Source: Solobacterium sp. (GTDB lineage Bacteria > Bacillota_I > Bacilli_A > Erysipelotrichales > Erysipelotrichaceae). Taken from it: a stretch of DNA of 36,091 bases. The stretch covers positions 1 through 36,091 of the forward strand of contig JAFUFO010000042.1 in the NCBI GenBank assembly GCA_017469885.1, read 5' to 3'. Shown one piece after another: positions 1-8,435 of the stretch (position 1 is its first letter; each line of letters begins with the position of its first letter). Both the position numbers and the translations under genes were made by a program. Under the pieces are notes generated by a model. That model worked only from the letters and a program-made list of their open reading frames with translations, ran no database searches and had not been told where the DNA came from.

Positions 1-232
1 GAAGGCCGCCTCTCCGTGGTGCCACCTGACTTGCTTCTCGAGGGTTCCGACAAACCCGTGCGGTGATAACGTGCCGCATGCACGCCTTCCCTACTTGGCC
101 CCATTGCTGTTCAGGTCAGACTTGGAAGTGTTATTCCTCACGGTGCTTCATACGGGATTTCACCTCTTCCCGCTCTCTGTTAATGACGTTGGCCGCAGTA
201 CTTCTCTTCCGCTTCGCTTTCGTATTTCAATA
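1..232 (-). promoter_or_regulatory. T-box riboswitch leader (3' end beyond window)
   Basis: Read on the minus strand this is a tRNA-sensing T-box leader for a gene lying left of the window. The T-box core AGGTGGCACCACGG is at 14-27. A Stem III hairpin (GGGTT loop AACCC) is at 42-57. The distal Stem I with the GAGAG and GGUGAAA elements is around 145-175. After the distal stem comes GAA-U-AAC-ACUUCC, which makes AAC (130-132) the likeliest specifier (Asn). The UGGC of the T-box would pair with a tRNA whose discriminator base is G, which tRNA-Asn has. The downstream gene is therefore probably an asparaginyl-tRNA synthetase or asparagine gene; that is inference. The terminator lies outside the window. 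The T-box class is secure, the specifier tentative. Confidence 0.85.
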
Positions 233-237
233 CATGC

Positions 238-267
238 ATCATACGCTTCGGAATTTCTTCCGGTCAA
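238..267 (-). promoter_or_regulatory. Sigma-A-type promoter of the T-box transcript
   Basis: On the minus strand TTGACC (262-267) and TATGAT (238-243) are separated by 18 bases. Initiation would fall about where the T-box Stem I begins. It separates the T-box unit from the end of the ammonium transporter gene. Confidence 0.7.
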
Positions 268-330
268 CACGTTTTCATTCATTTTCTGTAAATTATTTGC
301 GTAATTTACAAATTGTGCAACATTTTTCAA

Positions 331-2082
331 TCATTCCACGTCCTGCAGGGCGTCATATCCCTCTTCCGAAGTTCTGACTTTGATTACGTTCTCCACATCA
401 TACACAAAGATCTTTCCGTCACCGATATGACCGGTATGCAGGACCTTCTTTGCGGTTTCAATTACCGTACGCACCGGCACCTTTGCGACAACAATGCTGA
501 ACTGCACTTTCGGAAGAAGATTCGCTTCCACCTGGACGCCGCGGTAGTACTCCGGTCTTCCCTTCTGCGCCCCGCAGCCGAGCACATGCGTAATGGTCAT
601 ACCGGTAATTCCGATACTGACCAGCGCATTCTTGAGTGCCTCGACCTTCGATTCACGGCAGACAATGTCAATGCGCGTAAGTTTCCTTGATCCGGGTGCC
701 GGCGTCTTTGCGGGTACTGTGACAGCCGGTTCAGCTTCCGGCATGTCTGCGACCGCATCCGGTTCAAATACCGGTACGGTTTCTCCAAGATACTCCGGGG
801 TCATCGCAAAACCCGCATAGGCGCTGACCAGTCCGTGCTCACTGATATCAAGACCGGTCACTTCATCTTCACGGCTCGCGCGAAGACCGAACAGTTTCCG
901 GATTCCAAGGAATACCGGAATCATCGTAAGCACCGTCCATAAGGCCACCGAGCCAAAGCCAAGCAGCTGAATCCCCATCAGTTTGAATCCGCCGCCGTAA
1001 AAGAGACCTGCCATCGGGGCACCTGAGGCATCCGCAATGGAATAACCAGGCGCAGTGGGGGACGCGAGAAGTCCCACCGCCAGTGTTCCCCAGACTCCGT
1101 TAAGACAGTGCACCGCAACCGCACCGACTGGATCATCAACCCGCAGTCTGTAATCCAGCAGCCAGACGCCGAATACGACGAGCAGTCCGGATACCGTACC
1201 GATGATCAGAGATCCCAGCGCATCCGTCACATCACAGCCTGCCGTAATACCGACCAGTCCGGCAAGCGATGCATTCAGACACATTGACACATCCGGCTTT
1301 CCATAGCGGAGCCAGGTGAATATCATACATGATACGGTTGCGGCAGCCGGCGCAATTGTCGTTGTGACAAAGATGGATCCCATCTGATCCACGCTTGTGG
1401 CGGCAGCGCCGTTGAAGCCGTACCAGCCCAGCCAGAGGATAAACACACCGAGTGCGCCGACCGTAATGTTATGGCCGGGAATTGCATTGACCTTTGCGAT
1501 TGTACCGTCACTGTTCTTCACAAACTTGCCGATACGCGGTCCCAGCATCCAAGCGCCGATCAGCGCACTGATTCCGCCGACCATATGAATGGCGCAGGAT
1601 CCCGCAAAATCATGGAAGCCAAGCTGACTCAGCCAGCCTCCGCCCCAGATCCAGTGCGCCTCAATCGGATAAATCAATGCGGATATGACAGCGGAGTACA
1701 CGCAGTACGAAAGAAATTTTGTGCGCTCTGCCATGGCGCCGGAAACGATCGTCGCCGTTGTTGCGCAGAAGACGAGATTGAAGACAAAACCTGAATAATC
1801 GAAGTTTCCGTATGCGGTAAAAATGTCGAATCCGGGTTTCCCGATCAGACCGGCAAGATCTTCGCCAAGCAGAAGACCGTAGCCGATCAGAATGAAGACA
1901 ACGGTCCCGATACAGAAATCCATCAGGTTCTTCATCAGGATGTTTCCGGTGTTCTTCGCACGCGTGAATCCCGCTTCGACCATCGCAAATCCCGCCTGCA
2001 TCCAGAAGACGAGCGCTGCGCCGATCAGAAACCAGACGCTGAATACCTCCCGACTGACAAGTTCTGATACTGTTCCATTCAT
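331..2082 (-). CDS. amt: Ammonium transporter with C-terminal P-II domain
   Basis: A 583-residue Amt/MEP/Rh channel for ammonium uptake fused to its own P-II-type regulatory domain. Residues 1 to about 430 carry the membrane bundle, with the two pore histidines visible in IHMVGG and AVHCLNG. A Pro/Ala-rich linker follows. Residues 466-583 are a complete P-II fold with the T-loop motif QKGRPEYYRG and the nucleotide motif TGHIGDGKIFV. The position of the classical uridylylated tyrosine (Tyr51 in GlnB AEYMV) is Val here, so UMP modification looks unlikely. The start at 2082 was chosen because GGGGAGG precedes it at good spacing; an upstream in-frame ATG at 2130 lacks one. The covalent fusion would put the sensor permanently at the cytoplasmic mouth of the channel (inference). 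Confidence 0.93.
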   Translation of the reverse strand: MNGTVSELVSREVFSVWFLIGAALVFWMQAGFAMVEAGFTRAKNTGNILMKNLMDFCIGTVVFILIGYGLLLGEDLAGLIGKPGFDIFTAYGNFDYSGFVFNLVFCATTATIVSGAMAERTKFLSYCVYSAVISALIYPIEAHWIWGGGWLSQLGFHDFAGSCAIHMVGGISALIGAWMLGPRIGKFVKNSDGTIAKVNAIPGHNITVGALGVFILWLGWYGFNGAAATSVDQMGSIFVTTTIAPAAATVSCMIFTWLRYGKPDVSMCLNASLAGLVGITAGCDVTDALGSLIIGTVSGLLVVFGVWLLDYRLRVDDPVGAVAVHCLNGVWGTLAVGLLASPTAPGYSIADASGAPMAGLFYGGGFKLMGIQLLGFGSVALWTVLTMIPVFLGIRKLFGLRASREDEVTGLDISEHGLVSAYAGFAMTPEYLGETVPVFEPDAVADMPEAEPAVTVPAKTPAPGSRKLTRIDIVCRESKVEALKNALVSIGITGMTITHVLGCGAQKGRPEYYRGVQVEANLLPKVQFSIVVAKVPVRTVIETAKKVLHTGHIGDGKIFVYDVENVIKVRTSEEGYDALQDVE

Positions 2083-2152
2083 ATTCCTTACCTCCCCGTA
2101 AACAGCCGGGCAGGAAATGCCTGAAAACACCCCTCCGGATTGTGACAGATAA

Positions 2153-2187
2153 GGAAAAAGGCAGGGGCGCCGTCAGGCACCCTTGCC
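2153..2187 (-). terminator. Strong hairpin terminator downstream of SirTM, in the amt leader
   Basis: On the minus strand a 12-bp arm (2176-2187) pairs with 2160-2171 around a four-base loop. One mismatch and one G-U pair occur, and TTTTTCC follows. It ends the macrodomain-SirTM transcript. Because a promoter-like pair lies upstream at 2197-2226, it could also attenuate amt. Confidence 0.75.
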
Positions 2188-2196
2188 CATGCATGC

Positions 2197-2226
2197 AGTT
2201 TACGGCTGAATTCATCTCTGTGTCAA
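2197..2226 (-). promoter_or_regulatory. Candidate amt promoter
   Basis: On the minus strand a perfect TTGACA (2221-2226) lies 18 bases from TAAACT (2197-2202), a 4/6 match to the -10 consensus. It sits between the SirTM stop and the hairpin at 2153-2187, so the transcript would begin just before that terminator. Confidence 0.45.
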
Positions 2227-2268
2227 CCAGAAAATAAGCTACAGTTTTCTGCGGATGTACTGCTTTTC

Positions 2269-3261
2269 TCACATGATACCGGCGAGTACTTCTCCGATAT
2301 CTCCGTCAATGCAGATACTGCGGTCTCGGATCTCTTCCGGGCAGAATGCCTCTCCGTAATTGATACAGGCGTAAACCGCATTCGGATTGACCATCGTCAT
2401 CTGCCAGAACGGATATTTGATGATCACCGGCGTATTGGCCCCGACTCCAAGTTCCAGATACAGTACATGCATGCCTTCGTGTCTGCGCAGAAAATCCGCG
2501 TAAGCCGCAGAGGCTTTATGCCACCCCTCATCTTCGACAAACGAATCATCCGAGCGAAGATTCATCATCACATCGGATCCGTCATCCGGGCATTTCGGAA
2601 TCAGTTCCGTCGGAATGCGCATTTTCAGCCTTCCGTCCTCCGGAATCTGAAAGATGCCGTTATCATCCTTCACAAAGCCCTGTGCTTCCATTGCCTTCAT
2701 GACCCATTCCGCATTGTCATAGGTTTTCTGAATTGCAGGATTCACGCTCTGAAACATACCGTAATCCCCCTGTGTATAGAACAGACGTTTCTTATCGAAG
2801 CCTGCCTTCTGAAACTGATGATCCACATTTGTGGTGATCACGAAATAATCGTTATCCTTTACCGCTTCCAGCAGTTTCTCATACACCGGTTTTGGCGCCG
2901 GCATATACCGGTTGATATAGCTGTTTCTCGCCCAGTATGCCCATAACACCTCCGGTGATTCCTTTATCATGTGAAAACCGCCGGAATACATATCATGGAA
3001 TCCGTACTTCTCTTCAAAGTCGAAGAAATACTTCCGGAACCGGTCACCGTTGTAGGTAAACCCGGCAGACGTCGAGAGTCCTGCGCCGGCACCAATCACA
3101 ACCGCATCCGCGCTTTCCAGTTCTTCTTTCAGCCGGGCAATCTGTTCATCCCGGGTCCCGTTTCCGCGGGCGGTTCTTCCGCTGAAATAACGCACGGCAT
3201 GGATGCCTTTTTCAATCGTTTCCCGATAGCCGTCCGGCTGTTCACGATAATAATGTTTCAT
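2269..3261 (-). CDS. SirTM-class sirtuin, protein ADP-ribosyltransferase
   Basis: A 330-residue Sir2-fold protein of the macrodomain-linked SirTM class, whose characterised members transfer ADP-ribose from NAD to a lipoyl-carrier protein rather than deacetylate. Seen directly: NAD-binding GAGAGLS (57-63), TTNVDHQFQKAGF (143-155), and TQGDYG (163-168), where Gln sits at the usual sirtuin catalytic His position, a hallmark of this class. The region resembling a zinc knuckle reads CPDDG instead of CPxCG. The gene overlaps the 3' end of the macrodomain gene by 20 bases, so the two are co-translated. No lipoyl carrier (GcvH-L) or lipoate ligase gene is nearby, unlike the described pathogen operons. 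The cellular target is unknown here. Confidence 0.9.
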   Translation of the reverse strand: MKHYYREQPDGYRETIEKGIHAVRYFSGRTARGNGTRDEQIARLKEELESADAVVIGAGAGLSTSAGFTYNGDRFRKYFFDFEEKYGFHDMYSGGFHMIKESPEVLWAYWARNSYINRYMPAPKPVYEKLLEAVKDNDYFVITTNVDHQFQKAGFDKKRLFYTQGDYGMFQSVNPAIQKTYDNAEWVMKAMEAQGFVKDDNGIFQIPEDGRLKMRIPTELIPKCPDDGSDVMMNLRSDDSFVEDEGWHKASAAYADFLRRHEGMHVLYLELGVGANTPVIIKYPFWQMTMVNPNAVYACINYGEAFCPEEIRDRSICIDGDIGEVLAGIM

Positions 3262-4045
3262 AGATTTCCCTGTCCTCGTCTTTAAATACGTTGAATATGA
3301 TCCGGTCCATCCTGCCGGGATGTTCCTGTATCCACTGCGTCACTTCATGTACCGCGATCTCTGCCGCTCTGCGGTTCGGAAAGTGAAAGACGCCGGTGGA
3401 AATACAGCAGAAGGCAACGCTCTTCAGCTGATTCTCTGCGCACATGTCCAGCGTATTGCGGTAACAGTCCGCAAGCTGCCGTTCATGATCTGAAGTCAGC
3501 TGTCCCTCCACGATGGGACCAACGATATGAATCACCTTCTTTGCGGGAAGGTTGTAGGCGTTCGTTAACATCGGAACTGCCGTCGGCTGTTCATAATCGC
3601 TGCCGTATCTGATCCGCAGCTGATTCATCTTCTGTGCGCATTCGGCACGCAGCTGGATGCCCGCATAGGTATGAATGCAGTTATCAATGCATGTATGCAT
3701 CGGCACAAAACATCCCAGCATCTGCGAATTCGCCGCATTCACGATCGCATCAGCATTCAGCCTTGTAATATCCCCCTGCCAGACGGACAGTCCTGATCGT
3801 ATCTCCGGAATATCTGACACAGCGACGATTCCCTTTTCGCCTGCACGCTCCTTCAGATAGGCATTCTGAACCGCAAGCACATCATCCGCCATTCTCCGCG
3901 GCATGCGTATATTCATCAGCGAGCGCAGAAGCCGCCGTTTTTCCGCCGGGTCATCCGGCGTCCTGAGATTTTTATATTCTCCGGAATCCGCCTTGAATTC
4001 CTCTACCAGATAATTCAGCCGTTCATCCTGTATTTGATCTGCCAT
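3242..4045 (-). CDS. Zinc-dependent macrodomain ADP-ribosylhydrolase
   Basis: A 267-residue macrodomain of the Zn-Macro type that is co-encoded with SirTM and removes mono-ADP-ribose from the SirTM product. The first 80 residues or so are a helical N-terminal region. Then come WQGDITRLNADAIVNAANS (89-107), the class motif GCFVPMHTCIDN with AGIQLRAEC (111-136) that carries the metal-binding Cys/His set, and the phosphate loop STGVFHFP (217-224). The start at 4045 follows AGGTGAGG; an open frame runs 315 bases further upstream but through the carboxypeptidase terminator, so it was rejected. Writer (SirTM) and eraser are made from one mRNA, as in known operons. Confidence 0.92.
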   Translation of the reverse strand: MADQIQDERLNYLVEEFKADSGEYKNLRTPDDPAEKRRLLRSLMNIRMPRRMADDVLAVQNAYLKERAGEKGIVAVSDIPEIRSGLSVWQGDITRLNADAIVNAANSQMLGCFVPMHTCIDNCIHTYAGIQLRAECAQKMNQLRIRYGSDYEQPTAVPMLTNAYNLPAKKVIHIVGPIVEGQLTSDHERQLADCYRNTLDMCAENQLKSVAFCCISTGVFHFPNRRAAEIAVHEVTQWIQEHPGRMDRIIFNVFKDEDREIYETLLS

Positions 4046-4073
4046 ATCCTCACCTTCTTCCCTCGCACATAAG

Positions 4074-4102
4074 ATAAAAAAGAAGCCGGATGATTCTCCG
4101 GC
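4074..4102 (-). terminator. Terminator of the VanY-type carboxypeptidase gene
   Basis: On the minus strand GCCGGA (loop of 6) TCCGGC at 4085-4102 is followed by TTCTTTTTTATC. It isolates the macrodomain-SirTM operon from the gene upstream. Confidence 0.8.
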
Positions 4103-4121
4103 ACCTGTGTTGTCCGGCAGG

Positions 4122-4829
4122 TTAACTGGTCTCCCCGAGGTATTCTTCCAGCGTCGCACCCTGTCCGGTGATCTTCTTTGCGGTCTCAACTCCAACATAG
4201 CGGAAGTGCCACGGCTCATAGTCATAGCCGGTGATCTCTTCCTTTCCCTTCGGATACCGCAGGATGAATCCGTGATCCGCAAGATGGGGATGGATCTTCG
4301 CAAAGAGTTCCTCCGCCGCATACAGATCATCATTGTCACGGATCTCTTTTCCGTTATCAATCAGGAAGACATCAATGACCAGTCCGGTGTGATGTTCGGA
4401 ATAACCCGGCTTTGCGGCGATGTTGTCTACCTCATCGCCATAGCGCTCCTTGAACTCCTCATAGAGCACCCGCTGGTCCTCTACGGAACGGTAGGCACTG
4501 TCGATCTCAATGTCGATGCCTTCTTCCAGAAGCTCGCTGCGCAGTGCTTCAAAATGTGTGAGGGTTTCCTTTTCCACCAGATTCTCCTCCCCAAGCGAAT
4601 TCTTCGCCGGCACAAGCTCGACAATATCCAGCCATCCGTCCGGAAGACGGTGTGTCCGGTTGACAAGGGTCTGGTAGATATCCCCGTATAACAGATCTCT
4701 GCCCGGGGCATTGCACATGGTAAGACTCATGATCATCACCGCGAGAATGATAAACGTCAGGCTGCGCTTCATCTGCGCAGCGCGGGCATTGATATCCATC
4801 TCGCTGATCTGCGGTTTTTTCTTTGCCAT
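4122..4829 (-). CDS. VanY-type D-Ala-D-Ala carboxypeptidase, membrane anchored
   Basis: A 235-residue LAS-family zinc peptidase that trims the terminal D-Ala from peptidoglycan stem peptides. An uncleaved-looking membrane segment spans about residues 23-40, placing the catalytic domain outside. Seen motifs: SAYRS (111-115), SEHHTGLVIDV (144-154, zinc ligands His146 and Asp153), and EPWHFRYV (205-212, catalytic Glu205 and ligand His208). AGGAGG precedes the ATG. The gene lies 57 bases after the GH43 gene in the same direction and has its own terminator. VanY/DacY-like housekeeping wall trimming is more likely than vancomycin resistance, since no vanHAX or vanRS genes are present. Confidence 0.9.
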   Translation of the reverse strand: MAKKKPQISEMDINARAAQMKRSLTFIILAVMIMSLTMCNAPGRDLLYGDIYQTLVNRTHRLPDGWLDIVELVPAKNSLGEENLVEKETLTHFEALRSELLEEGIDIEIDSAYRSVEDQRVLYEEFKERYGDEVDNIAAKPGYSEHHTGLVIDVFLIDNGKEIRDNDDLYAAEELFAKIHPHLADHGFILRYPKGKEEITGYDYEPWHFRYVGVETAKKITGQGATLEEYLGETS

Positions 4830-4886
4830 GGAAGTCCTCCTATCTTACGTCAGGTGAAATCATCATACCGCAATCTGTCTTCAAAA

Positions 4887-6401
4887 TCAGCGGCACAGCT
4901 CGATCCGCAGAAGGTCTGCCCGTCCGCTTCCGCGATAGAAAATATACAGCGGCTTTACGCCGATAAGCGCAGATACCGGAATGGAGAGTTCCTGCCAGCC
5001 GGAAGACGGAAGCACCTCTGCACTTCCCAGTACAGGTCCATCAATGTCTGTGCATACCTCAAAGGCACCTTCCCCTTCGCCGCGTACGGTCAGGATCAGT
5101 TTTGACGTACCTTCAAACGCAAAGTACTTATATCCGATCATCGTATGGTCACGGATATCCTTAATCATCCGCTCCCCGTCTTCACTGCCGATATAGGGAA
5201 TCGGAATCTCCTGTTTTTTATTGCTGGAATGGGGCATGTGTCCGTTTGTCAGATTACAGCAGATCACAGCCGGATAGACGCCGGTTCCTTTTAACGGTCC
5301 CTCATTCAGTCCGCAGCTGGTGATTTCCACCTGATGAATGGAGCCGTCCGCTTCGATCGTGATCTTCTCCGCACATGCCTGGCGGCTGTAATCGGACTTA
5401 TGCGTCAGCCGGTGATAGAACACATACCACTGCCCGTTGACGCATGCGATACTGCCGTGTGTTGTGCCGGTTGTATTCAGGCGGTCTTCCTTTTTCCGTC
5501 CCTGATAGCCGATGTCACCGTTGGATACGATTGTTCCGCCAAAGACAAAGTCTCTGTCCGGGTAATCACTTACCGCATAGCAGAGCTCATGATTGTTCAT
5601 GGAAGAATAAATAAAATAATATTTTCCATTGATCTTACGGATGGAGCTTCCCTCAAAGAAGCCGTAACCCTTTCCGTCTTCGGCCAGCTCATACGGCGTT
5701 CCTGCCCGGTGAAGCGGGAGAACGCGTACCGGCTCGGATGTAATGGTCATCATATCGTCTGCCAGCGTCATGTGGTGCGGACCATATACCGCATCGCCTT
5801 CTGCGGTCAGTTTCTGAATATGTTCAACGGTTTTTCCGAACCGCTCTGCTTCCCAGGCATCGATCTCTGCGTCGTTCGTTCCATCCCGGAATTCTGCCTG
5901 CCGGTACCACGTGCCGGAATAGAGACGGATCGTACCTTCATCATTCATCACCGCCGGATCAAAGTTGGCATATTTCATGAATGGAGTACCGTCCGGATTT
6001 CTTACCACCCCGAGATATTCATAGTGTCCGTCAGGTGTATCACATACCGCAACACCGATCGGATTGGAATAGCCTCCCTTGCCGCGGTAGCCCGCAAGGC
6101 AGTAATACAGATAATATCTTCCGTCATTTCCCTGTACCGCATCCGGCGCATAGGCCGCATTGCGTGTTTCAGGGTCATACAGCGGATCCTGTTTCGGATC
6201 AAAGCTGACACCCGGACAGCTCCAGTCGGAAAGGTCATCCACCGGCGCGGACCATACCTCATACGGTTCGCTGCAGAAGGTGTCGCCGGCTTCCCGGTCA
6301 TGACTGCCGAACAGATATACCCGGTCCCCGAACACATGGGGTTCCCCGTCCGGGATATATACATTCAATGGAAGAAATGGATTATATGCCTGTGTTTTCA
6401 T
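4887..6401 (-). CDS. GH43-family glycosidase with C-terminal CBM6-like domain
   Basis: A 504-residue five-bladed beta-propeller glycosidase, most like GH43 arabinofuranosidases/xylosidases acting on plant arabinoxylan oligosaccharides. Catalytic residues are visible: Asp18 in IPDGEPHVF (base), Asp87 in APDAVQ (pKa modulator), Glu250 in FFEGSSIRK (acid). The last 130 residues or so (ending YRGSGRADLLRIELCR) look like a CBM6-type beta sandwich. There is no signal peptide, so it probably works on imported oligosaccharides. GGAGTG lies about 12 bases before the ATG. No sugar transporter or regulator adjoins it. Exact substrate cannot be told from sequence alone. Confidence 0.85.
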   Translation of the reverse strand: MKTQAYNPFLPLNVYIPDGEPHVFGDRVYLFGSHDREAGDTFCSEPYEVWSAPVDDLSDWSCPGVSFDPKQDPLYDPETRNAAYAPDAVQGNDGRYYLYYCLAGYRGKGGYSNPIGVAVCDTPDGHYEYLGVVRNPDGTPFMKYANFDPAVMNDEGTIRLYSGTWYRQAEFRDGTNDAEIDAWEAERFGKTVEHIQKLTAEGDAVYGPHHMTLADDMMTITSEPVRVLPLHRAGTPYELAEDGKGYGFFEGSSIRKINGKYYFIYSSMNNHELCYAVSDYPDRDFVFGGTIVSNGDIGYQGRKKEDRLNTTGTTHGSIACVNGQWYVFYHRLTHKSDYSRQACAEKITIEADGSIHQVEITSCGLNEGPLKGTGVYPAVICCNLTNGHMPHSSNKKQEIPIPYIGSEDGERMIKDIRDHTMIGYKYFAFEGTSKLILTVRGEGEGAFEVCTDIDGPVLGSAEVLPSSGWQELSIPVSALIGVKPLYIFYRGSGRADLLRIELCR

Positions 6402-6584
6402 AACTGTTTCGTCACTCCAACTGCAATTATATGACTGTGAACGGTTTAACCATCATTTTATTTATTGCATGGTTCCGGCAGTGAGAAGTTCACGAAAAGT
6501 GTCCGCTGCCCTGAAAAAGATATACGAATAAGTGGTAAAATTTGACTGTTTCGAAATATATAAAGGAGCCTGAAGAAAAACACT

Positions 6585-8435
6585 ATGGATTTCTTTAATA
6601 TACTTACCCTGTTCGGCGGACTTGCCATGTTTCTCTACGGCATGCGCCTGATGGGCGACGGACTGAAGGAGAGTTCCTCCGGCACCCTGAAAGTAGCAAT
6701 GGAGAGTGTCACAAACAACCCCATCAAGGCATTTCTGCTTGGTCTTGCGGTGACTGCCATTATCCAGTCCAGCACCGCCACAATCGTAATCACATCCGGT
6801 CTTGTCGGCGCAGGAATCATTACCCTGCGTCAGTCTCTGGGCATCATCATCGGTGCCAACGTCGGTACCACGGTAACCGGACAGATTATCCGTCTTCTTG
6901 AACTGGACGGGGCAGCCGGATGGCTTCAGATCTTCAAACCGTCCAGCCTTGCGCCGATTGCCCTGATTGCGGGAATCATCATGATCATGGGTTTCAAATT
7001 CAAGAACTCCAAAACCATCGGCAACATCCTGATCGGCTTTGGAATCCTGTTCTCCGGACTTCTGAACATGACCGGTGCGGTAAGCACCCTTCAGACAAAC
7101 GGTGCATTTGATTCCCTGTTCCGCAACCTCGGCACAAATCCCTTCATCGGTTATCTGACCGGTGCGGCGGTTGCCTTCATCCTGCAGAGCTCCTCGGCAA
7201 CGATCGGTATCCTGCAGGCATTCTCGATGTCCGGTGTGCTGACCTTCCGTGCCGTGTATGCGGTCATCGTCGGTGTCTATCTCGGTGACTGTGTCACCAC
7301 TGCCATCGTCTGTTCGATCGGCGCAGTGCCGGACGCAAAGCGGGTCGGTATCGTCAATATTCTCTACAATATCGGAAAATCCGCACTCGTTCTTGTCGGT
7401 GTTGCGCTTCTGCATCAGTTCGGCGTGCTGGACGGCCTCTGGGAGACGGTTGTCAATCCGGGCATCATTGCCAATACCAATACGATTTTCAATCTTGTCT
7501 GTGCCGCCGCGCTTCTTCCATTCATCCGGCTGCTTGAAAAAGCCGCTTACCAGATCGTAAAGCCGGAACCGGTCAGCGAAAACCGCTACAAGGACAAGCT
7601 CGAAGCACTCAACCCGGTCTTCTTCTCCACGCCGGCTCTTGCGCTGCGCTCCTGTTATGACCTGCTGTGTACGATGCTGGAAATCGCATCACGGAATATC
7701 TCTGCCTCCTTTGAACTGCTCGGCAGCTACAGTGACACAAAGTTTGAGGCAATCAATGAGGAAGAGGAAAACCTGGACCTCATGACAGACAGCTTAAGCA
7801 AATACCTTGCGGAACTCTCGGGAAAACTCCAGGCAGAGGAACACGTACAGATACTCAACGAATACTATAAGATCGTGAACGAGTTTGAACGTCTTGGTGA
7901 CCATGCAATGAATATCGCGGAAACCGGCAGAGACCTTGACCAGAAGAAGATCGCGTTCTCTTCCACCGCCCTGCATGAACTCGATGTACTGCATGATCTG
8001 ATCAATCGGATTCTCAGCCGCACTGATCAGGCATTCCGGCGCCGTGATACCAATGCGGCAATGGAAATCGAGCCGCTGGAAGAAGTTGTGGACGACCTCG
8101 TCGATGCCATGAAGGCAAACCATCTGTCCCGGCTTGCGAACGGAAAATGCAACGTATATTCCGGTTCCTATTTCATCGATACGCTCGGCAATATCGAGCG
8201 TATCTCCGATACCTGTTCGAACGTCGGACTGGCGACCCTTGCCCGGGTATCTCCGGAACTTGCGGCAAACGGACACGATTACATCGGTTTCCTGCACAGC
8301 GGGCAGGACGCTTCCTTCAACCGCCTGTATCACAGTGCGCATGAAGAATACTTCTCCCGTCTGAACAAACTGATCGACGCACAGAGCAGACAGGACAATC
8401 TCGCCCTGGAAAAAACGGAGCACAATAATGTCTGA
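6585..8435 (+). CDS. Na+/phosphate cotransporter family protein (NptA/YjbB type)
   Basis: A 616-residue inner-membrane transporter of the Na/Pi cotransporter II family. The two inverted half-repeats each carry the signature QSS element: QSSTAT (61-66) and QSSSAT (201-206). After the membrane region (to about 325) comes a cytoplasmic PhoU-like four-helix domain (about 350-600). Proteins of this build in bacteria have been linked to phosphate movement across the membrane, in either direction. AAGGAG precedes the ATG at a rather long spacing of about 16 bases. The last 8 bases overlap the Nudix gene, suggesting translational coupling and perhaps a shared role in phosphate or nucleotide balance (inference). 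Confidence 0.9.
   Translation: MDFFNILTLFGGLAMFLYGMRLMGDGLKESSSGTLKVAMESVTNNPIKAFLLGLAVTAIIQSSTATIVITSGLVGAGIITLRQSLGIIIGANVGTTVTGQIIRLLELDGAAGWLQIFKPSSLAPIALIAGIIMIMGFKFKNSKTIGNILIGFGILFSGLLNMTGAVSTLQTNGAFDSLFRNLGTNPFIGYLTGAAVAFILQSSSATIGILQAFSMSGVLTFRAVYAVIVGVYLGDCVTTAIVCSIGAVPDAKRVGIVNILYNIGKSALVLVGVALLHQFGVLDGLWETVVNPGIIANTNTIFNLVCAAALLPFIRLLEKAAYQIVKPEPVSENRYKDKLEALNPVFFSTPALALRSCYDLLCTMLEIASRNISASFELLGSYSDTKFEAINEEEENLDLMTDSLSKYLAELSGKLQAEEHVQILNEYYKIVNEFERLGDHAMNIAETGRDLDQKKIAFSSTALHELDVLHDLINRILSRTDQAFRRRDTNAAMEIEPLEEVVDDLVDAMKANHLSRLANGKCNVYSGSYFIDTLGNIERISDTCSNVGLATLARVSPELAANGHDYIGFLHSGQDASFNRLYHSAHEEYFSRLNKLIDAQSRQDNLALEKTEHNNV

Noticed and set aside
288-309. AT-rich hairpin GTAAATTA/TAATTTAC after amt
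   Set aside because: As a terminator it lacks a U-run on either strand and has almost no GC pairs. It was not listed as one.
4122-4829. Vancomycin-resistance gene cluster
   Set aside because: Only a VanY-type peptidase is present; no vanH, vanA/B-type ligase, vanX or two-component genes, so a housekeeping carboxypeptidase is the plain reading.
5334-6434. A 366-codon open frame on the plus strand
   Set aside because: It is exactly antisense to the GH43 gene, which has intact catalytic motifs. The frame has no ribosome site and its translation looks like a shadow (rich in Ile, Arg, Cys).
6462-7415. A 317-codon minus-strand frame
   Set aside because: Antisense to the Na/Pi cotransporter; its Asp/Gly/Thr/Gln-rich translation mirrors the codon pattern of that membrane protein and no start signal precedes it.
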